A DNA stretch of 64,000 bases from Astropecten irregularis (lineage: Eukaryota > Echinodermata > Asteroidea > Paxillosida > Astropectinidae): the NCBI GenBank assembly GCA_963971285.1, contig OZ020255.1:13040931-13104930 (forward strand), read 5' to 3'. The notes beneath the pieces were generated by a model. That model did not search any database. It saw only the letters and a list, made by a program, of their open reading frames with translations, and was not told the DNA's origin. The translations under genes and the position numbers were made by a program. Below are positions 24,242-37,523 of the stretch, piece by piece (the first letter of the stretch is position 1; each line of letters begins with the position of its first letter).

Positions 24242-26897
24242 GAGAAATGAGCAGGCAGATTTCAATGATTGTGTTCAAAATATAGGATTGGACAGCGCGC
24301 TGTCATATATAATACACATACAGTGTAGAACGTCATAACGTGATTAATAAAACATTGCAGATTTCGCTAAGCAGGGCGAATTCAGGCTCAAAAATTCAGA
24401 TATATGATCTACACAGAAAATAAAAAGACACGTGTAATTTAGTTTTTCCTGAATTTGCCCCAGAAATGAACAGGCAGATTTCAAAGATCGTTTTCAAAAT
24501 AAAGAATTAGACTACGTACTGCCATATATAATACACATACAGTGTAAACCGGTATTGCATGATGTGTAAAACTTTACAGAGTTCGCTATGCAGGGCGAAT
24601 TCAGGCTCGAAAATTCAGATAAATGATCTAAACTGAAAATAAAAAGACACGTGTAATTTTGTTTTTCCTGAGTTTGACCCAGAAATGAGCAGGCTAATTT
24701 CAAAGATCGTGTTCAAAATAGAGGATTGGACAGCGCGCTGTCATATATAATACACATACAGTGTAGAACGTCATAACATGATATAAATCATTGCAGATTT
24801 CGCTATGCAAGTCGAATTCAGGCTCGAAAATTCAGATAAATGATCTACACTGAAAATAAAAAGACACGTGTAATTTTGTTTTTCCTGAATTTTCCCCAGA
24901 AATGAGCAGGCAGTTTTCAAAGATCGTGTTCAAAAAATAGGATTGGACAGCGCGCTGTCATATATCATACAAATACAGTGTAGCAAGTCGTAACGTGATT
25001 TATAAATCATTGCAGATTTCGCTATGCAGGGCGAATTCAGGCTCGAAAATTCAGATAAATGATCTACACTGAAAATAAAAAGACACGTGTAATTTTGTTT
25101 TTCCTGAATTTTCCCCAGAAATGAGCAGGCAGTTTTCAAAGATCGTGTTCAAAAAATAGGATTGGACAGCGCGCTGTCATATATCATACAAATACAGTGT
25201 AGCAAGTCGTAACGTGATTTATAAATCATTGCAGATTTCGCTATGCAGGGCGAATTCAGGCTCGAAAATTCAGATAAATGATCTAGACTGAAAATAAAAA
25301 GACACGTGTAATTTTGTTTTTCCTGAGCTTGACCCAGAAATGAGCAGGCTGATTTCAAAGATCGGGTTCAAAATATAGGATTAGACTGCGTGCTGCCATA
25401 TTATAATACAAATACAGTGTAGCACGTCATAACGTGATTTATAAAACATTGCCGATTTCGCTAAGCAGGGCGACTTCAGGTTCAAAAATTCAGATATATG
25501 ATCTACACTGAGAATAAAAAGACACGTGTAATTTTGTTTTTCCTGAATTTTCCCCAGAAATGAGCAGGCAGTTTTCAAAGATCGGGTTCAAAATATAGGA
25601 TTAGACTGCGTGCTGCCATATTGTAATACACATACAGTGTAGCACGTCATAACGTGATTTATAAAACATTGCAGATTTTGCTAAGCAGGGCGACTTCAGG
25701 TTTAAAAATTCAGATATATGATCTACACTGAAAATAAAAAGACACGTGTAATTTAGTTTTTCCTGAATTTGCCCCAGAAATGAACAGGCAGATTTCAAAG
25801 ATCGTTTTCAAAATAAAGAATTAGACTACGTTCTGCCATATATAATACACATACAGTGTAAACCGGTATTGCATGATATGTAAAACATTACAGATTTCGC
25901 TATGCAGGGCGAACTCAGGCTCGAAAATTCAGATAAATGATCTAGACTGAACATAAAAAGACACGTGTAATTTTGTTTTTCCTGAATTTTCCCCAGAAAT
26001 GAGCAGGCAGTTTTCAAAGATCGTGTTCAAAAAATAGGATTGGACAGCGCGCTGTCATATATCATACAAATACAGTGTAGCAAGTCGTAACGTGATTTAT
26101 AAATCATTGCAGATTTCGCTATGCAGGGCGAATTCAGGCTCGAAAATTCAGATAAATGATCTAGACTGAAAATAAAAAGACACGTGTAATTTTGTTTTTC
26201 CTGAGCTTGACCCAGAAATGAGCAGGCTGATTTCAAAGATCGGGTTCAAAATATAGGATTAGACTGCGTGCTGCCATATTATAATACAAATACAGTGTAG
26301 CACGTCATAACGTGATTTATAAAACATTGCCGATTTCGCAAAGCAGGGCGACTTCAGGTTCAAAAATTCAGATATATGATCTACACTGAGAATAAAAAGA
26401 CACGTGTAATTTTGTTTTTCCTGAATTTTCCCCAGAAATGAGCAGGCAGTTTTCAAAGATCGGGTTCAAAATATAGGATTAGACTGCGTGCTGCCATATT
26501 GTAATACACATACAGTGTAGCACGTCATAACGTGATTTATAAAACATTGCAGATTTTGCTAAGCAGGGCGACTTCAGGTTTAAAAATTCAGATATATGAT
26601 CTACACTGAAAATAAAAAGACACGTGTAATTTAGTTTTTCCTGAATTTGCCCCAGAAATGAACAGGCAGATTTCAAAGATCGTTTTCAAAATAAAGAATT
26701 AGACTACGTTCTGCCATATATAATACACATACAGTGTAAACCGGTATTGCATGATATGTAAAACATTACAGATTTCGCTATGCAGGGCGAACTCAGGCTC
26801 GAAAATTCAGATAAATGATCTAGACTGAACATAAAAAGACACGTGTAATTTTGTTTTTCCTGAGTTTGACCTAGAAATGAGCTGGCAGATTTCAAAG
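24242..26897. repeat. Satellite block, 12 monomers with an 878-bp internal repeat
   Basis: Order A-C-D-A/D-A/D-B-B-C-A/D-B-B-C. The four-monomer set at 25,149-26,026 is repeated at 26,027-26,904 with an 878-bp offset, including shared private changes such as GCAGATTTTGCTAAG, CAGGTTTAAAAATTC and GCGAACTCAGG. Confidence 0.87.
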
Positions 26898-27267
26898 AAA
26901 TCGTAACGCGCTTTAGCAATGAGCCCGTGTAGAAAACATATTACGAAGGCTGGGAACATGACCATATGTCACTGACTATGCCAGACGACTGGCTCATGCC
27001 ACGCTTATAGGCAAACCCGTAGAACCTGCGTGGACAAAAATGACTTGTGACATGAAATGGTCTTTGATTATGTTTGTCATAGTCAGCAATATACGGTCTA
27101 GTTCCCACCTTCGTGCATATGTTTGTGCAAGGGCCACTTTCTAAAGTGCATGGGGATTTTTTTTAGTGCACGAAGGTGCAGACCACTAAATAATTTCCCA
27201 TATCGACTCTCATGCAAAATGTTCCGTTAAAAGTAATAACAAAATACTCAGAAGTTTGTGAGGCAAT
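26898..27267. repeat. S segment copy 9
   Basis: Full copy. The terminal hairpin carries one mismatch (AGAAGTTTGTGAG). A second private change is AAAATGACTTGTG. Confidence 0.92.
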
Positions 27268-29925
27268 GAGAAATGAGCAGGCAGATTTCAATGATCGTGT
27301 TCAAAATATAGGATTGGACAGCGCGCTGTCATATATAATACACATACAGTGTAGTTCGTCATAACGTGATTTATAAAACATTGCAGATTTCGCTAAGCAG
27401 GGCGAATTCAGGCTCAAAATTTCAGATATATGATCTAGACTGAAAATAAAAAGACACGTGTAATTTTGTTTTTCCTGAGCTTGACCCAGAAATGAGCAGG
27501 CTGATTTCAAAGATCGTGTTCAAAAAAATAGGATTGGACAGCGCGCTGTCATATATAATACACATACAGTGTAGAACGTCATAACGTGATTAATAAAACA
27601 TTGCAGATTTCGCTAAGCAGGGCGAATTCAGGCTCAAAAATTCAGATATATGATCTACACTGAAAATAAAAAGACACGTGTAATTTAGTTTTTCCTGAAT
27701 TTGCCACAGAAATGAACAGGCAGATTTCAAAGATCGTTTTCAAAATAAAGAATTAGACTACGTACTGCCATACATAATACACATACAGTGTAAACCGGTA
27801 TTACATGGTATGTAAAACATTACAGAGTTCGCTATGCAGGGCGAATTCAGGCTCAACAATTCAGATAAATGATCTAGACTGAAAATAAAAAGACACGTGT
27901 AATTTTGTTTTTCCTGAGTTTGACCCAGAAATGAGCAGGCTGATTTCAAAGATCGTGTTCAGAATATTGGATTGGACAGCGCGCTGTCATATATTATACA
28001 CATACAGTGTAGAACACCATAGCATGATATATAAATCATTGCAGATTTCGCTATGCAGGGCGACTTCAGGTTCAAAAATTCAGATATATGATCTACACTG
28101 AAAATAAAAAGACACGTGTAATTTAGTTTTTCCTGAATTTGCCCCAGAAATGAACAGGCAGATTTCAAAGATCGTTTTCAAAATAAAGAATTAGACTACG
28201 TACTGCCATATATAATACACATACAGTGTAAACCGGTATTGCATGATGTGTAAAACATTACAGATTTCGCTATGCAGGGCGAATTCAGGCTCGAAAATTC
28301 AGATAAATGATCTAGACTGAAAATAAAAAGACACGTGTAATTTTGTTTTTCCTGAGCTTGACCCAGAAATGAGCAGGCTGATTTCAAAGATCGTTTTCAA
28401 AATAAAGAATTAGACAACGTACTGCCATATATAATACACATACAGTGTAAACCGGTATTGCATGATATGTAAAACATTACAGATTTCGCTATGCAGGGCG
28501 AATTCAGGCTCGAAAATTCAGATAAATGATCTACACTGAAAATAAAAAGACACGTGTAATTTTGTTTTTTCCTGAGTTTGACCCAGAAATGAGCAGGCTG
28601 ATTTCAAAGATCGTGTTCAGAATATTGGATTGGACAGCGCGCTGTCATATATTATACACATACAGTGTAGAACACCATAACATGATATATAAATCATTGC
28701 AGATTTCGCTATGCAGGGCGACTTCAGGTTCAAAAATTCAGATATATGATCTACACTGAAAATAAAAAGACACGTGTAATTTAGTTTTTCCTGAATTTGC
28801 CCCAGAAATGAACAGGCAGATTTCAAAGATCGTTTTCAAAATAAAGAATTAGACTACGTACTGCCATATATAATACACATACAGTGTAAACCGGTATTGC
28901 ATGATGTGTAAAACATTACAGATTTCGCTATGCAGGGCGAATTCAGGCTCGAAAATTCAGATAAATGATCTAGACTGAAAATAAAAAGACACGTGTAATT
29001 TTGTTTTTCCTGAGCTTGACCCAGAAATGAGCAGGCTGATTTCAAAGATCGTTTTCAAAATAAAGAATTAGACAACGTACTGCCATATATAATACACGTA
29101 CAGTGTAAACCGGTATTGCATGATATGTAAAACATTACAGATTTCGCTATGCAGGGCGAATTCAGGCTCGAAAATTCAGATAAATGATCTACACTGAAAA
29201 TAAAAAGACACGTGTAATTTTGTTTTTCCTGAGTTTGACCCAGAAATGAGCAGGCTGATTTCAAAGATCGGGTTCAAAATATAGGATTAGACTGCGTGCT
29301 GCCATATTATAATACAAATACAGTGTAGCACGTCATAACGTGATTTATAAAACATTGCCGATTTCGCTAAGCAGGGCGACTTCAGGTTCAAAAATTCAGA
29401 TATATGATCTACACTGAGAATAAAAAGAAACGTGTAATTTTGTTTTTCCTGAATTTTCCCCAGAATTGAGCAGGCAGTTTTCAAAGATCGGGTTCAAAAT
29501 ATAGGATTAGACTGCGTGCTGCCATATTGTAATACACATACAGTGTAGCACGTCATAACGTGATTTATAAAACATTGCAGATTTCGCTAAGCAGGGCGAC
29601 TTCAGGTTCAAAAATTCAGATATATGATCTACACTGAAAATAAAAAGACACGTGTAATTTAGTTTTTCCTGAATTTGCCCCAAAAATGAACAGGCAGATT
29701 TCAAAGATCGTTTTCAAAATAAAGAATAAGACTACGTTCTGCCATTCATAATACACATACAGTGTAAACCGGTATTGCATGATATGTAAACCATTACAGA
29801 TTTCGCTAGGCAGGGCAAATTCAGGCTCAAATATTCAGATAAATGATCTAGACTGAACATAAAAAGACACGTGTAATTTTGTTTTTCCTGAGTTTCACCT
29901 AGAAATGAGCAGGCAGATTTCAAAG
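27268..29925. repeat. Satellite block, 12 monomers with duplicated D-C-C module
   Basis: Order A-A-C-D-C-C-D-C-C-B-B-C. The D-C-C module at 27,959-28,616 is repeated at 28,617-29,274 with a 658-bp offset, sharing CAGAATATTGGATTGG. The plus-strand open frame at 28,526-28,759 lies wholly within monomers and is not a gene. Confidence 0.87.
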
Positions 29926-30296
29926 AAATCGTAACGCGCTTTAGCAATGAGCCCGTGTAGAAAACATATTACGAAGGCTGGGAACATGACCATATGTCAC
30001 TGACTATGCCAGACGACTGGCTCATGCCACGCTTATAAGCAAACCCGTAGAACCTGCGTGGACAAAAATGAATTGTGACATGAAATGGTCTTTGATTATG
30101 TTTGTTATAGTCAGCAATATACGGTCTAGTTCCCACCTTCGTGCATATGTTTGTGCAAGGGCCACTTTCTAAAGTGCATGGGGATTTTTTTTTAGTGCAC
30201 GAAGGTGCAGACCACTTAATAATTTCCCATATCGACTCTCATGCAAAATGTTCCGTTAAAAGTAATAACAAAATACTCAGAAGTTTCTGAGGCAAT
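29926..30296. repeat. S segment copy 10
   Basis: Full copy with TTTGTTATAGTCAG, which breaks the outer base of the CTGACTATG/CATAGTCAG stem. It also has TTATAAGCAAAC, and shares CCACTTAATAA with copy 6. Confidence 0.92.
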
Positions 30297-31841
30297 GAGA
30301 AATGAGCAGGCAGATTTCAATGATCGTGTTCAAAATATAGGATTGGACAGCGCGCTGTCATATATAATACACATACAGTGTAGTTCGTCATAACGTGATT
30401 TATAAAACATTGCAGATTTCGCAAAGCAGGGCGAATTCAGGCTCAAAATTTCAGATATATGATCTAGACTGAAAATAAAAAGACACGTGTAATTTTGTTT
30501 TTCCTGAGCTTGACCCAGAAATGAGCAGGCTGATTTCAAAGATCGTGTTCAAAAAAATAGGATTGGACAGCGCGCTGTCATATATAATACACATACAGTG
30601 TAGAACGTCATAACGTGATTAATAAAACATTGCAGATTTCGCTAAGCAGGGCGAATTCAGGCTCAAAAATTCAGATATATGATCTACACTGAAAATAAAA
30701 AGACACGTGTAATTTAGTTTTTCCTGAATTTGCCACAGAAATGAACAGGCAGATTTCAAAGATCGTTTTCAAAATAAAGAATTAGACAACGTACTGCCAT
30801 ACATAATACACATACAGTGTAAACCGGTATTACATGGTATGTAAAACATTACAGAGTTCGCTATGCAGGGCGAATTCAGGCTCAACAATTCAGATAAATG
30901 ATCTAGACTGAAAATAAAAAGACACGTGTAATTTTGTTTTTCCTGAGTTTGACCCAGAAATGAGCAGGCTGATTTCAAAGATCGTGTTCAGAATATTGGA
31001 TTGGACAGCGCGCTGTCATATATTATACACATACAGTGTAGAACACCATAACATGATATATAAATCATTGCAGATTTCGCTATGCAGGGCGACTTCAGGT
31101 TCAAAAATTCAGATATATGATCTACACTGAAAATAAAAAGACACGTGTAATTTAGTTTTTCCTGAATTTGCCCCAGAAATGAACAGGCAGATTTCAAAGA
31201 TCGTTTTCAAAATAAAGAATTAGACTACGTACTGCCATATATAATACACATACAGTGTAAACCGGTATTGCATGATGTGTAAAACATTACAGATTTCGCT
31301 ATGCAGGGCGAATTCAGGCTCGAAAATTCAGATAAATGATCTAGACTGAAAATAAAAAGACACGTGTAATTTTGTTTTTCCTGAGCTTGACCCAGAAATG
31401 AGCAGGCTGATTTCAAAGATCGTGTTCAAAATATTGGATTGGACAGCGCGCTGTCATATATAATACACATACAGTGTAGAACGTCATAACATGATATATA
31501 AATCATTGCAGATTTCGCTATGCAGGGCGACTTCAGGTTCAAAAATTCAGATATATGATCTACACTGAAAATAAAAAGACACGTGTAATTTAGTTTTCCT
31601 GAATTTGCCCCAGATTTCAAAGATCGTGTTCAAAATAAAGAATTAGACTACGTACTGCCATATATAATACACATACAGTGTAAACCGATATTGCATGATA
31701 TGTAAAACATTACAGATTTTGCTATGCAGGGCAAATTCAGGCTCAAATATTCAGATAAATGATCTAGACTGAACATAAAAAGACACGTGTAATTTAGTTT
31801 TTCCTGAGTTTGACCTAGAAATGAGCAGGCAGATTTCAAAG
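30297..31841. repeat. Satellite block, 7 monomers (A-A-C-D-C-D-C)
   Basis: Seven monomers. The second D, near 31,426-31,620, is the first with a deletion of about 14 bp that joins GCCCCAGA to TTTCAAAG and removes the AATGAGCAGGCAG stretch. The deletion lies between two short AGA repeats. It marks every unit between here and 41 kb. Confidence 0.87.
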
Positions 31842-32213
31842 AAATCGTAACGCGCTTTAGCAATGAGCCCGTGTTGAAAACATATTACGAAGGCTGGGAA
31901 CATGACCATATGTCACTGACTATGCCAGACGACTGGCTCATGCCACGCTTATAGGCAAACCCGTAGAACCTGCGTTGACAAAAATGAATTGTGACATGAA
32001 ATGGTCTTTGATTATGTTTGTCATAGTCAGCAATATACGGTCTAGTCCCCACCTTCATGCATATGTTTGTGCAAGGGCCACTTTCTAAAGTGCATGGGGA
32101 TTTTTTTTTTAGTGCACGAAGGTGCAGACCACTAAATAATTTCCCATATCGACTCTCATGCAAAATGTTCCGTTAAAAGTAATAACAAAATACTCAGAAG
32201 TTTCTGAGGCAAT
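31842..32213. repeat. S segment copy 11
   Basis: Full copy and first of the subtype reading GTCCCCACCTTCATGCATATG, in which the left arm of the 12-bp stem has a G-to-A change. It has a longer T-run before AGTGCACG, and private changes GTGTTGAAAAC and GCGTTGAC. Confidence 0.92.
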
Positions 32214-33539
32214 GAGAAATGAGCAGGCAGATTTCAATGATCGTGTTCAAAATATAGGATTGGACAGCGCGCTGTCATATATAATACACATACAGTGTAG
32301 TTCGTCATAACGTGATTTATAAAACATTGCAGATTTCGCAAAGCAGTGCGAATTCAGGCTCAAAATTTCAGATATATGATCTAGACTGAAAATAAAAAGA
32401 CACGTGTAATTTTGTTTTTCCTGAGCTTGACCCAGAAATGAGCAGGCTGATTTCAAAGATCGTGTTCAAAAAAATAGGATTGGACAGCGCGCTGTCATAT
32501 ATAATACACATACAGTGTAGAACGTCATAACGTGATTAATAAAACATTGCAGATTTCGCTAAGCAGGGCGAATTCAGGCTCAAAAATTCAGATAAATGAT
32601 CTAGACTGAAAATAAAAAGACACGTGTAATTTTGTTTTTCCTGAGCTTGACCCAGAAATGAGCAGGCTGATTTCAAAGATCGGGTTCAAAATATAGGATA
32701 AGACTGCGTGCTGCCATATTATAATACAAATACAGTGTAGCACGTCATAACGTGATTGATAAAACATTCCCGATTTCGCTAAGCAGGGCGACTTCAGGTT
32801 CAAAAATTCAGATATATGATCTACACTGAGAATAAAAAGACACGTGTAATTTTGTTTTTCCTGAATTTTCTCCAGAAATGAGCAGGCAGTTTTCAAAGAT
32901 CGGGTTCAAAATATTGGATTAGACTGCGTGCTGCCATATATAATACACATACAGTGGAAACCGGTATTGCATGATATGTAAAACATTACAGATTTCGCTA
33001 TGCAGGGCGAATTCAGGCTCGAAAATTCAGATAAATGATCTACACTGAAATTAAAAAGACACGTGTAATTTTGTTTTTCCTGAGTTTGACCCAGAAATGA
33101 GCAGGCTAATATCAAAGATCGTGTTCAAAATATTGGATTGGACAGCGCACTGTCATATATAATACATATACAGTGTAGAACGTCATAACATGATATATAA
33201 ATCATTGCAGATTTCGCTATGCAGGCGACCTCAGGTTCAAAAATTCAGATATATGATCTACACTGAAAATAAAAAGACACGTGTAATTTAGTTTTCCTGA
33301 ATTTGCCCCAGATTTCAAAGATCGTGTTCAAAATAAAGAATTAGACTACGTACTGCCATATATAATACACATACAGTGTAAACCGATATTGCATGATATG
33401 TAAAACATTACAGATTTTGCTATGCAGGGCAAATTCAGGCTCAAATATTCAGATAAATGATCTAGACTGAACATAAAAAGACACGTGTAATTTTGTTTTT
33501 CCTGAGTTTGACCTAGAAATGAGCAGGCAGATTTCAAAG
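32214..33539. repeat. Satellite block, 6 monomers (A-A/C-B-C-D-C)
   Basis: Six monomers. The D at 33,125 has GACAGCGCACTGTC (palindrome broken by one G-to-A change), a one-base deletion (GCTATGCAGGCGACC) and the 14-bp deletion marker. A two-monomer open frame at 32,588-32,896 is read-through across monomers. Confidence 0.87.
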
Positions 33540-33909
33540 AAATCGTAACGCGCTTTAGCAATGAGCCCGTGTAGAAAACATATTACGAAGGCTGGGAACA
33601 TGACCATATGTCACTGACTATGCCAGACGACTGGCTCATGCCACGCTTATAGGCAAACCCGTAGAACCTGCGTGGAAAAAAATGAATTGTGACATGAAAT
33701 GGTCTTTGATTAAGTTTGTCATAGTCAGCAATATACGGTCTAGTCCCCACCTTCATGCATATGTTTGTGCAAGGGCCACTTTCTAAAGTGCATGGGGATT
33801 TTTTTTAGTGCACGAAGGTGCAGACCACTAAATAATTTCCCATATCGACTCTCATGCAAAATGTTCCGTTAAAAGTAATAACAAAATACTCAGAAGTTTC
33901 TGAGGCAAT
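33540..33909. repeat. S segment copy 12
   Basis: Full copy, CACCTTCATGCA subtype, with GTGGAAAAAAATG and GATTAAGTTTG. Copies 14 and 15 share these two changes. Confidence 0.92.
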
Positions 33910-35456
33910 GAGAAATGAGCAGGCAGATTTCAATGATCGTGTTCAAAATATAGGATTGGACAGCGCGCTGTCATATATAATACACATACAGTGTAGAACG
34001 TCATAACGTGATTAATAAAACATTGCAGATTTCGCTAAGCAGGGCGAATTCAGGCTCAAAAATTCAGATATATGATCTACACTGAAAATAAAAAGACACG
34101 TGTAATTTAGTTTTTCCTGAATTTGCCCCAGAAATGAACAGGCAGATTTCAAAGATCGTTTTCAAAATAAAGAATTAGACTACGTACTGGCGTATATAAT
34201 ACACATACAGTGTAAACCGGTATTGCATGATGTGTAAAACATTATAAATTTCGCTATGCAGGGCGAATTCAGGCTCGAAAATTCAGATAAATGATCTAGA
34301 CTGAAAAAAAAAAAAAAACGTGTAATTTTGTTTTTCCTGAGCTTGAACCAGAAATGAGCAGGCTGATTTCAAAGATCGGGTTCAAAATACAGGATTATAC
34401 TGCGTGCTGCCATATTATAATACAAATACAGTGTAGCACGTCATAACGTGATTGATAAAACATTGCCGATTTCGCTAAGCAGGGCGACTTCAGGTTCAAA
34501 AATTCAGATATATGATCTACACTGAGAATGAAAAGACACGTGTAATTTTGTTTTTCCTGAATTTTCCCCAGAAATGAGCAGGCAGTTTTCAAAGATCGGG
34601 TTCAAAATATTGGATTAGACTGCGTGCTGCCATATTGTAATACACATACAGTGTAGCACGTCATAACGTGATTTATAAAACATTGCCGATTTCGCTAAGC
34701 AGGGCGACTTTAGGTTCAAAAATTCAGATATATGATCTACACTGAAAATAAAAAGACACGTGTAATTTAGTTTTTCCTGAATTTGCCCCAGAAATGAACA
34801 GGCAGATTTCAAAGATCGTTTTCAAAATAAAGAATTAGACTACGTTCTGCCATATATAATACACATACAGTGTAAACCGGTATTGCATGATATGTAAAAC
34901 ATTACAGATTTCGCTATGCAGGGCGAATTCAGGCTCGAAAATTCAGATAAATGATCTACACTGAAATTAAAAAGACACGTGTAATTTTGTTTTTCCTGAG
35001 TTTGACCCAGAAATGAGCAGGCTAATTTCAAAGATCGTGTTCAAAATATTGGATTGGACAGCGCACTGTCATATATAATACATATACAGTGTAGAACGTC
35101 ATAACATGATATATAAATCATTGCAGATTTCGCTATGCAGGGCGACTTCAGGTTCAAAAATTCAGATATATGATCTACACTGAAAATAAAAAGACACGTG
35201 TAATTTAGTTTTCCTGAATTTGCCCCAGATTTCAAAGATCGTGTTCAAAATAAAGAATTAGACTACGTACTGCCATATATAATACACATACAGTGTAAAC
35301 CGATATTGCATGATATGTAAAACATTACAGATTTTGCTATGCAGGGCAAATTCAGGCTCAAATATTCAGATAAATGATCTAGACTGAACATAAAAAGACA
35401 CGTGTAATTTTGTTTTTCCTGAGTTTGACCTAGAAATGAGCAGGCAGATTTCAAAG
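33910..35456. repeat. Satellite block, 7 monomers (A-C-B-B-C-D-C)
   Basis: Seven monomers. The first C carries a 15-A run near 34,304-34,318 replacing the usual AAATAAAAAGACA, which breaks the ACACGTGT palindrome. The D carries the 14-bp deletion and GACAGCGCACTGTC. Confidence 0.87.
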
Positions 35457-35826
35457 AAATCGTAACGCGCTTTAGCAATGAGCCCCTGTAGAAAACATAT
35501 TACGAAGGCTGGGAACATGACCATATGTCACTGACTATGCCAGACGACTGGCTCATGCCACGCTTATAGGCAAACCCGTAGAACCTGCGTGGACAAAAAT
35601 GAATTGTGACATGAAATGGTCTTTGATTATGTTTGTCATAGTCAGCAATATACGGTCTAGTCCCCACCTTCATGCATATGTTTGTGCAAGGGCCACTTTC
35701 TAAAGTGCATGGGGATTTTTTTTAGTGCACGAAGGTGCAGACCACTAAATAATTTCCCATATCGACTCTCATGCAAAATGTTCCGTTAAAAGTAATAACA
35801 AAATACTCAGAAGTTTCTGAGGCAAT
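35457..35826. repeat. S segment copy 13
   Basis: Full copy, CACCTTCATGCA subtype, with AGCCCCTGTAG instead of AGCCCGTGTAG. Copy 16 shares this. Confidence 0.92.
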
Positions 35827-37153
35827 GAGAAATGAGCAGGCAGATTTCAATGATCGTGTTCAAAATATAGGATTGGACAGCGCGCTGTCATATATAATAC
35901 ACATACAGTGTAGTTCGTCATAACGTGATTTATAAAACATTGCAGATTTCGCAAAGCAGTGCGAATTCAGGCTCAAAATTTCAGATATATGATCTAGACT
36001 GAAAATAAAAAGACACGTGTAATTTTGTTTTTCCTGAGCTTGACCCAGAAATGAGCAGGCTGATTTCAAAGATCGTGTTCAAAAAAATAGGATTGGACAG
36101 CGCGCTGTCATATATAATACACATACAGTGTAGAACGTCATAACGTGATTAATAAAACATTGCAGATTTCGCTAAGCAGGGCGAATTCAGGCTCAAAAAT
36201 TCAGATAAATGATCTAGACTGAAAATAAAAAGACACGTGTAATTTTGTTTTTCCTGAGCTTGACCCAGAAATGAGCAGGCTGATTTCAAAGATCGGGTTC
36301 AAAATATAGGATAAGACTGCGTGCTGCCATATTATAATACAAATACAGTGTAGCACGTCATAACGTGATTGATAAAACATTCCCGATTTCGCTAAGCAGG
36401 GCGACTTCAGGTTCAAAAATTCAGATATATGATCTACACTGAGAATAAAAAGACACGTGTAATTTTGTTTTTCCTGAATTTTCTCCAGAAATGAGCAGGC
36501 AGTTTTCAAAGATCGGGTTCAAAATATTGGATTAGACTGCGTGCTGCCATATATAATACACATACAGTGGAAACCGGTATTGCATGATATGTAAAACATT
36601 ACAGATTTCGCTATGCAGGGCGAATTCAGGCTCGAAAATTCAGATAAATGATCTACACTGAAATTAAAAAGACACGTGTAATTTTGTTTTTCCTGAGTTT
36701 GACCCAGAAATGAGCAGGCTAATATCAAAGATCGTGTTCAAAATATTGGATTGGACAGCGCACTGTCATATATAATACATATACAGTGTAGAACGTCATA
36801 ACATGATATATAAATCATTGCAGATTTCGCTATGCAGGGCGACCTCAGGTTCAAAAATTCAGATATATGATCTACACTGAAAATAAAAAGACACGTGTAA
36901 TTTAGTTTTCCTGAATTTGCCCCAGATTTCAAAGATCGTGTTCAAAATAAAGAATTAGACTACGTACTGCCATATATAATACACATACAGTGTAAACCGA
37001 TATTGCATGATATGTAAAACATTACAGATTTTGCTATGCAGGGCAAATTCAGGCTCAAATATTCAGATAAATGATCTAGACTGAACATAAAAAGACACGT
37101 GTAATTTTGTTTTTCCTGAGTTTGACCTAGAAATGAGCAGGCAGATTTCAAAG
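35827..37153. repeat. Satellite block, 6 monomers (A-A/C-B-C-D-C)
   Basis: Counterpart of 32,214-33,539, with the same markers. The one-base deletion in the D monomer of the earlier block is absent here (GCAGGGCGACC), so that deletion came after the duplication. Confidence 0.87.
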
Positions 37154-37523
37154 AAATCGTAACGCGCTTTAGCAATGAGCCCGTGTAGAAAACATATTAC
37201 GAAGGCTGGGAACATGACCATATGTCACTGACTATGCCAGACGACTGGCTCATGCCACGCTTATAGGCAAACCCGTAGAACCTGCGTGGAAAAAAATGAA
37301 TTGTGACATGAAATGGTCTTTGATTAAGTTTGTCATAGTCAGCAATATACGGTCTAGTCCCCACCTTCATGCATATGTTTGTGCAAGGGCCACTTTCTAA
37401 AGTGCATGGGGATTTTTTTTAGTGCACGAAGGTGCAGACCACTAAATAATTTCCCATATCGACTCTCATGCAAAATGTTCCGTTAAAAGTAATAACAAAA
37501 TACTCAGAAGTTTCTGAGGCAAT
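37154..37523. repeat. S segment copy 14
   Basis: Full copy matching copy 12 (GTGGAAAAAAATG, GATTAAGTTTG), one super-repeat later. Confidence 0.92.

Larger units (their letters stand above)
31842..35456. repeat. 3.61-kb super-repeat, copy 1
   Basis: Contains S copies 11 and 12 and 13 monomers (6 + 7). The same order of monomers and private markers returns about 3,614 bp later. Shared markers include the 14-bp-deletion D monomers, the variant palindrome GACAGCGCACTGTC, and a C monomer in which AAATAAAAAGAC is replaced by a run of about 15 A. Confidence 0.85.

Noticed and set aside
28526-28759. Plus-strand frame of 77 codons
   Set aside because: It lies wholly within two monomers and arises from a single-base length change in a T-run. 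It is not kept in other copies.
31885-32163. Minus-strand frame of 92 codons inside S copy 11
   Set aside because: It is open only in this one of 24 full S copies, because of local base changes and T-run length.
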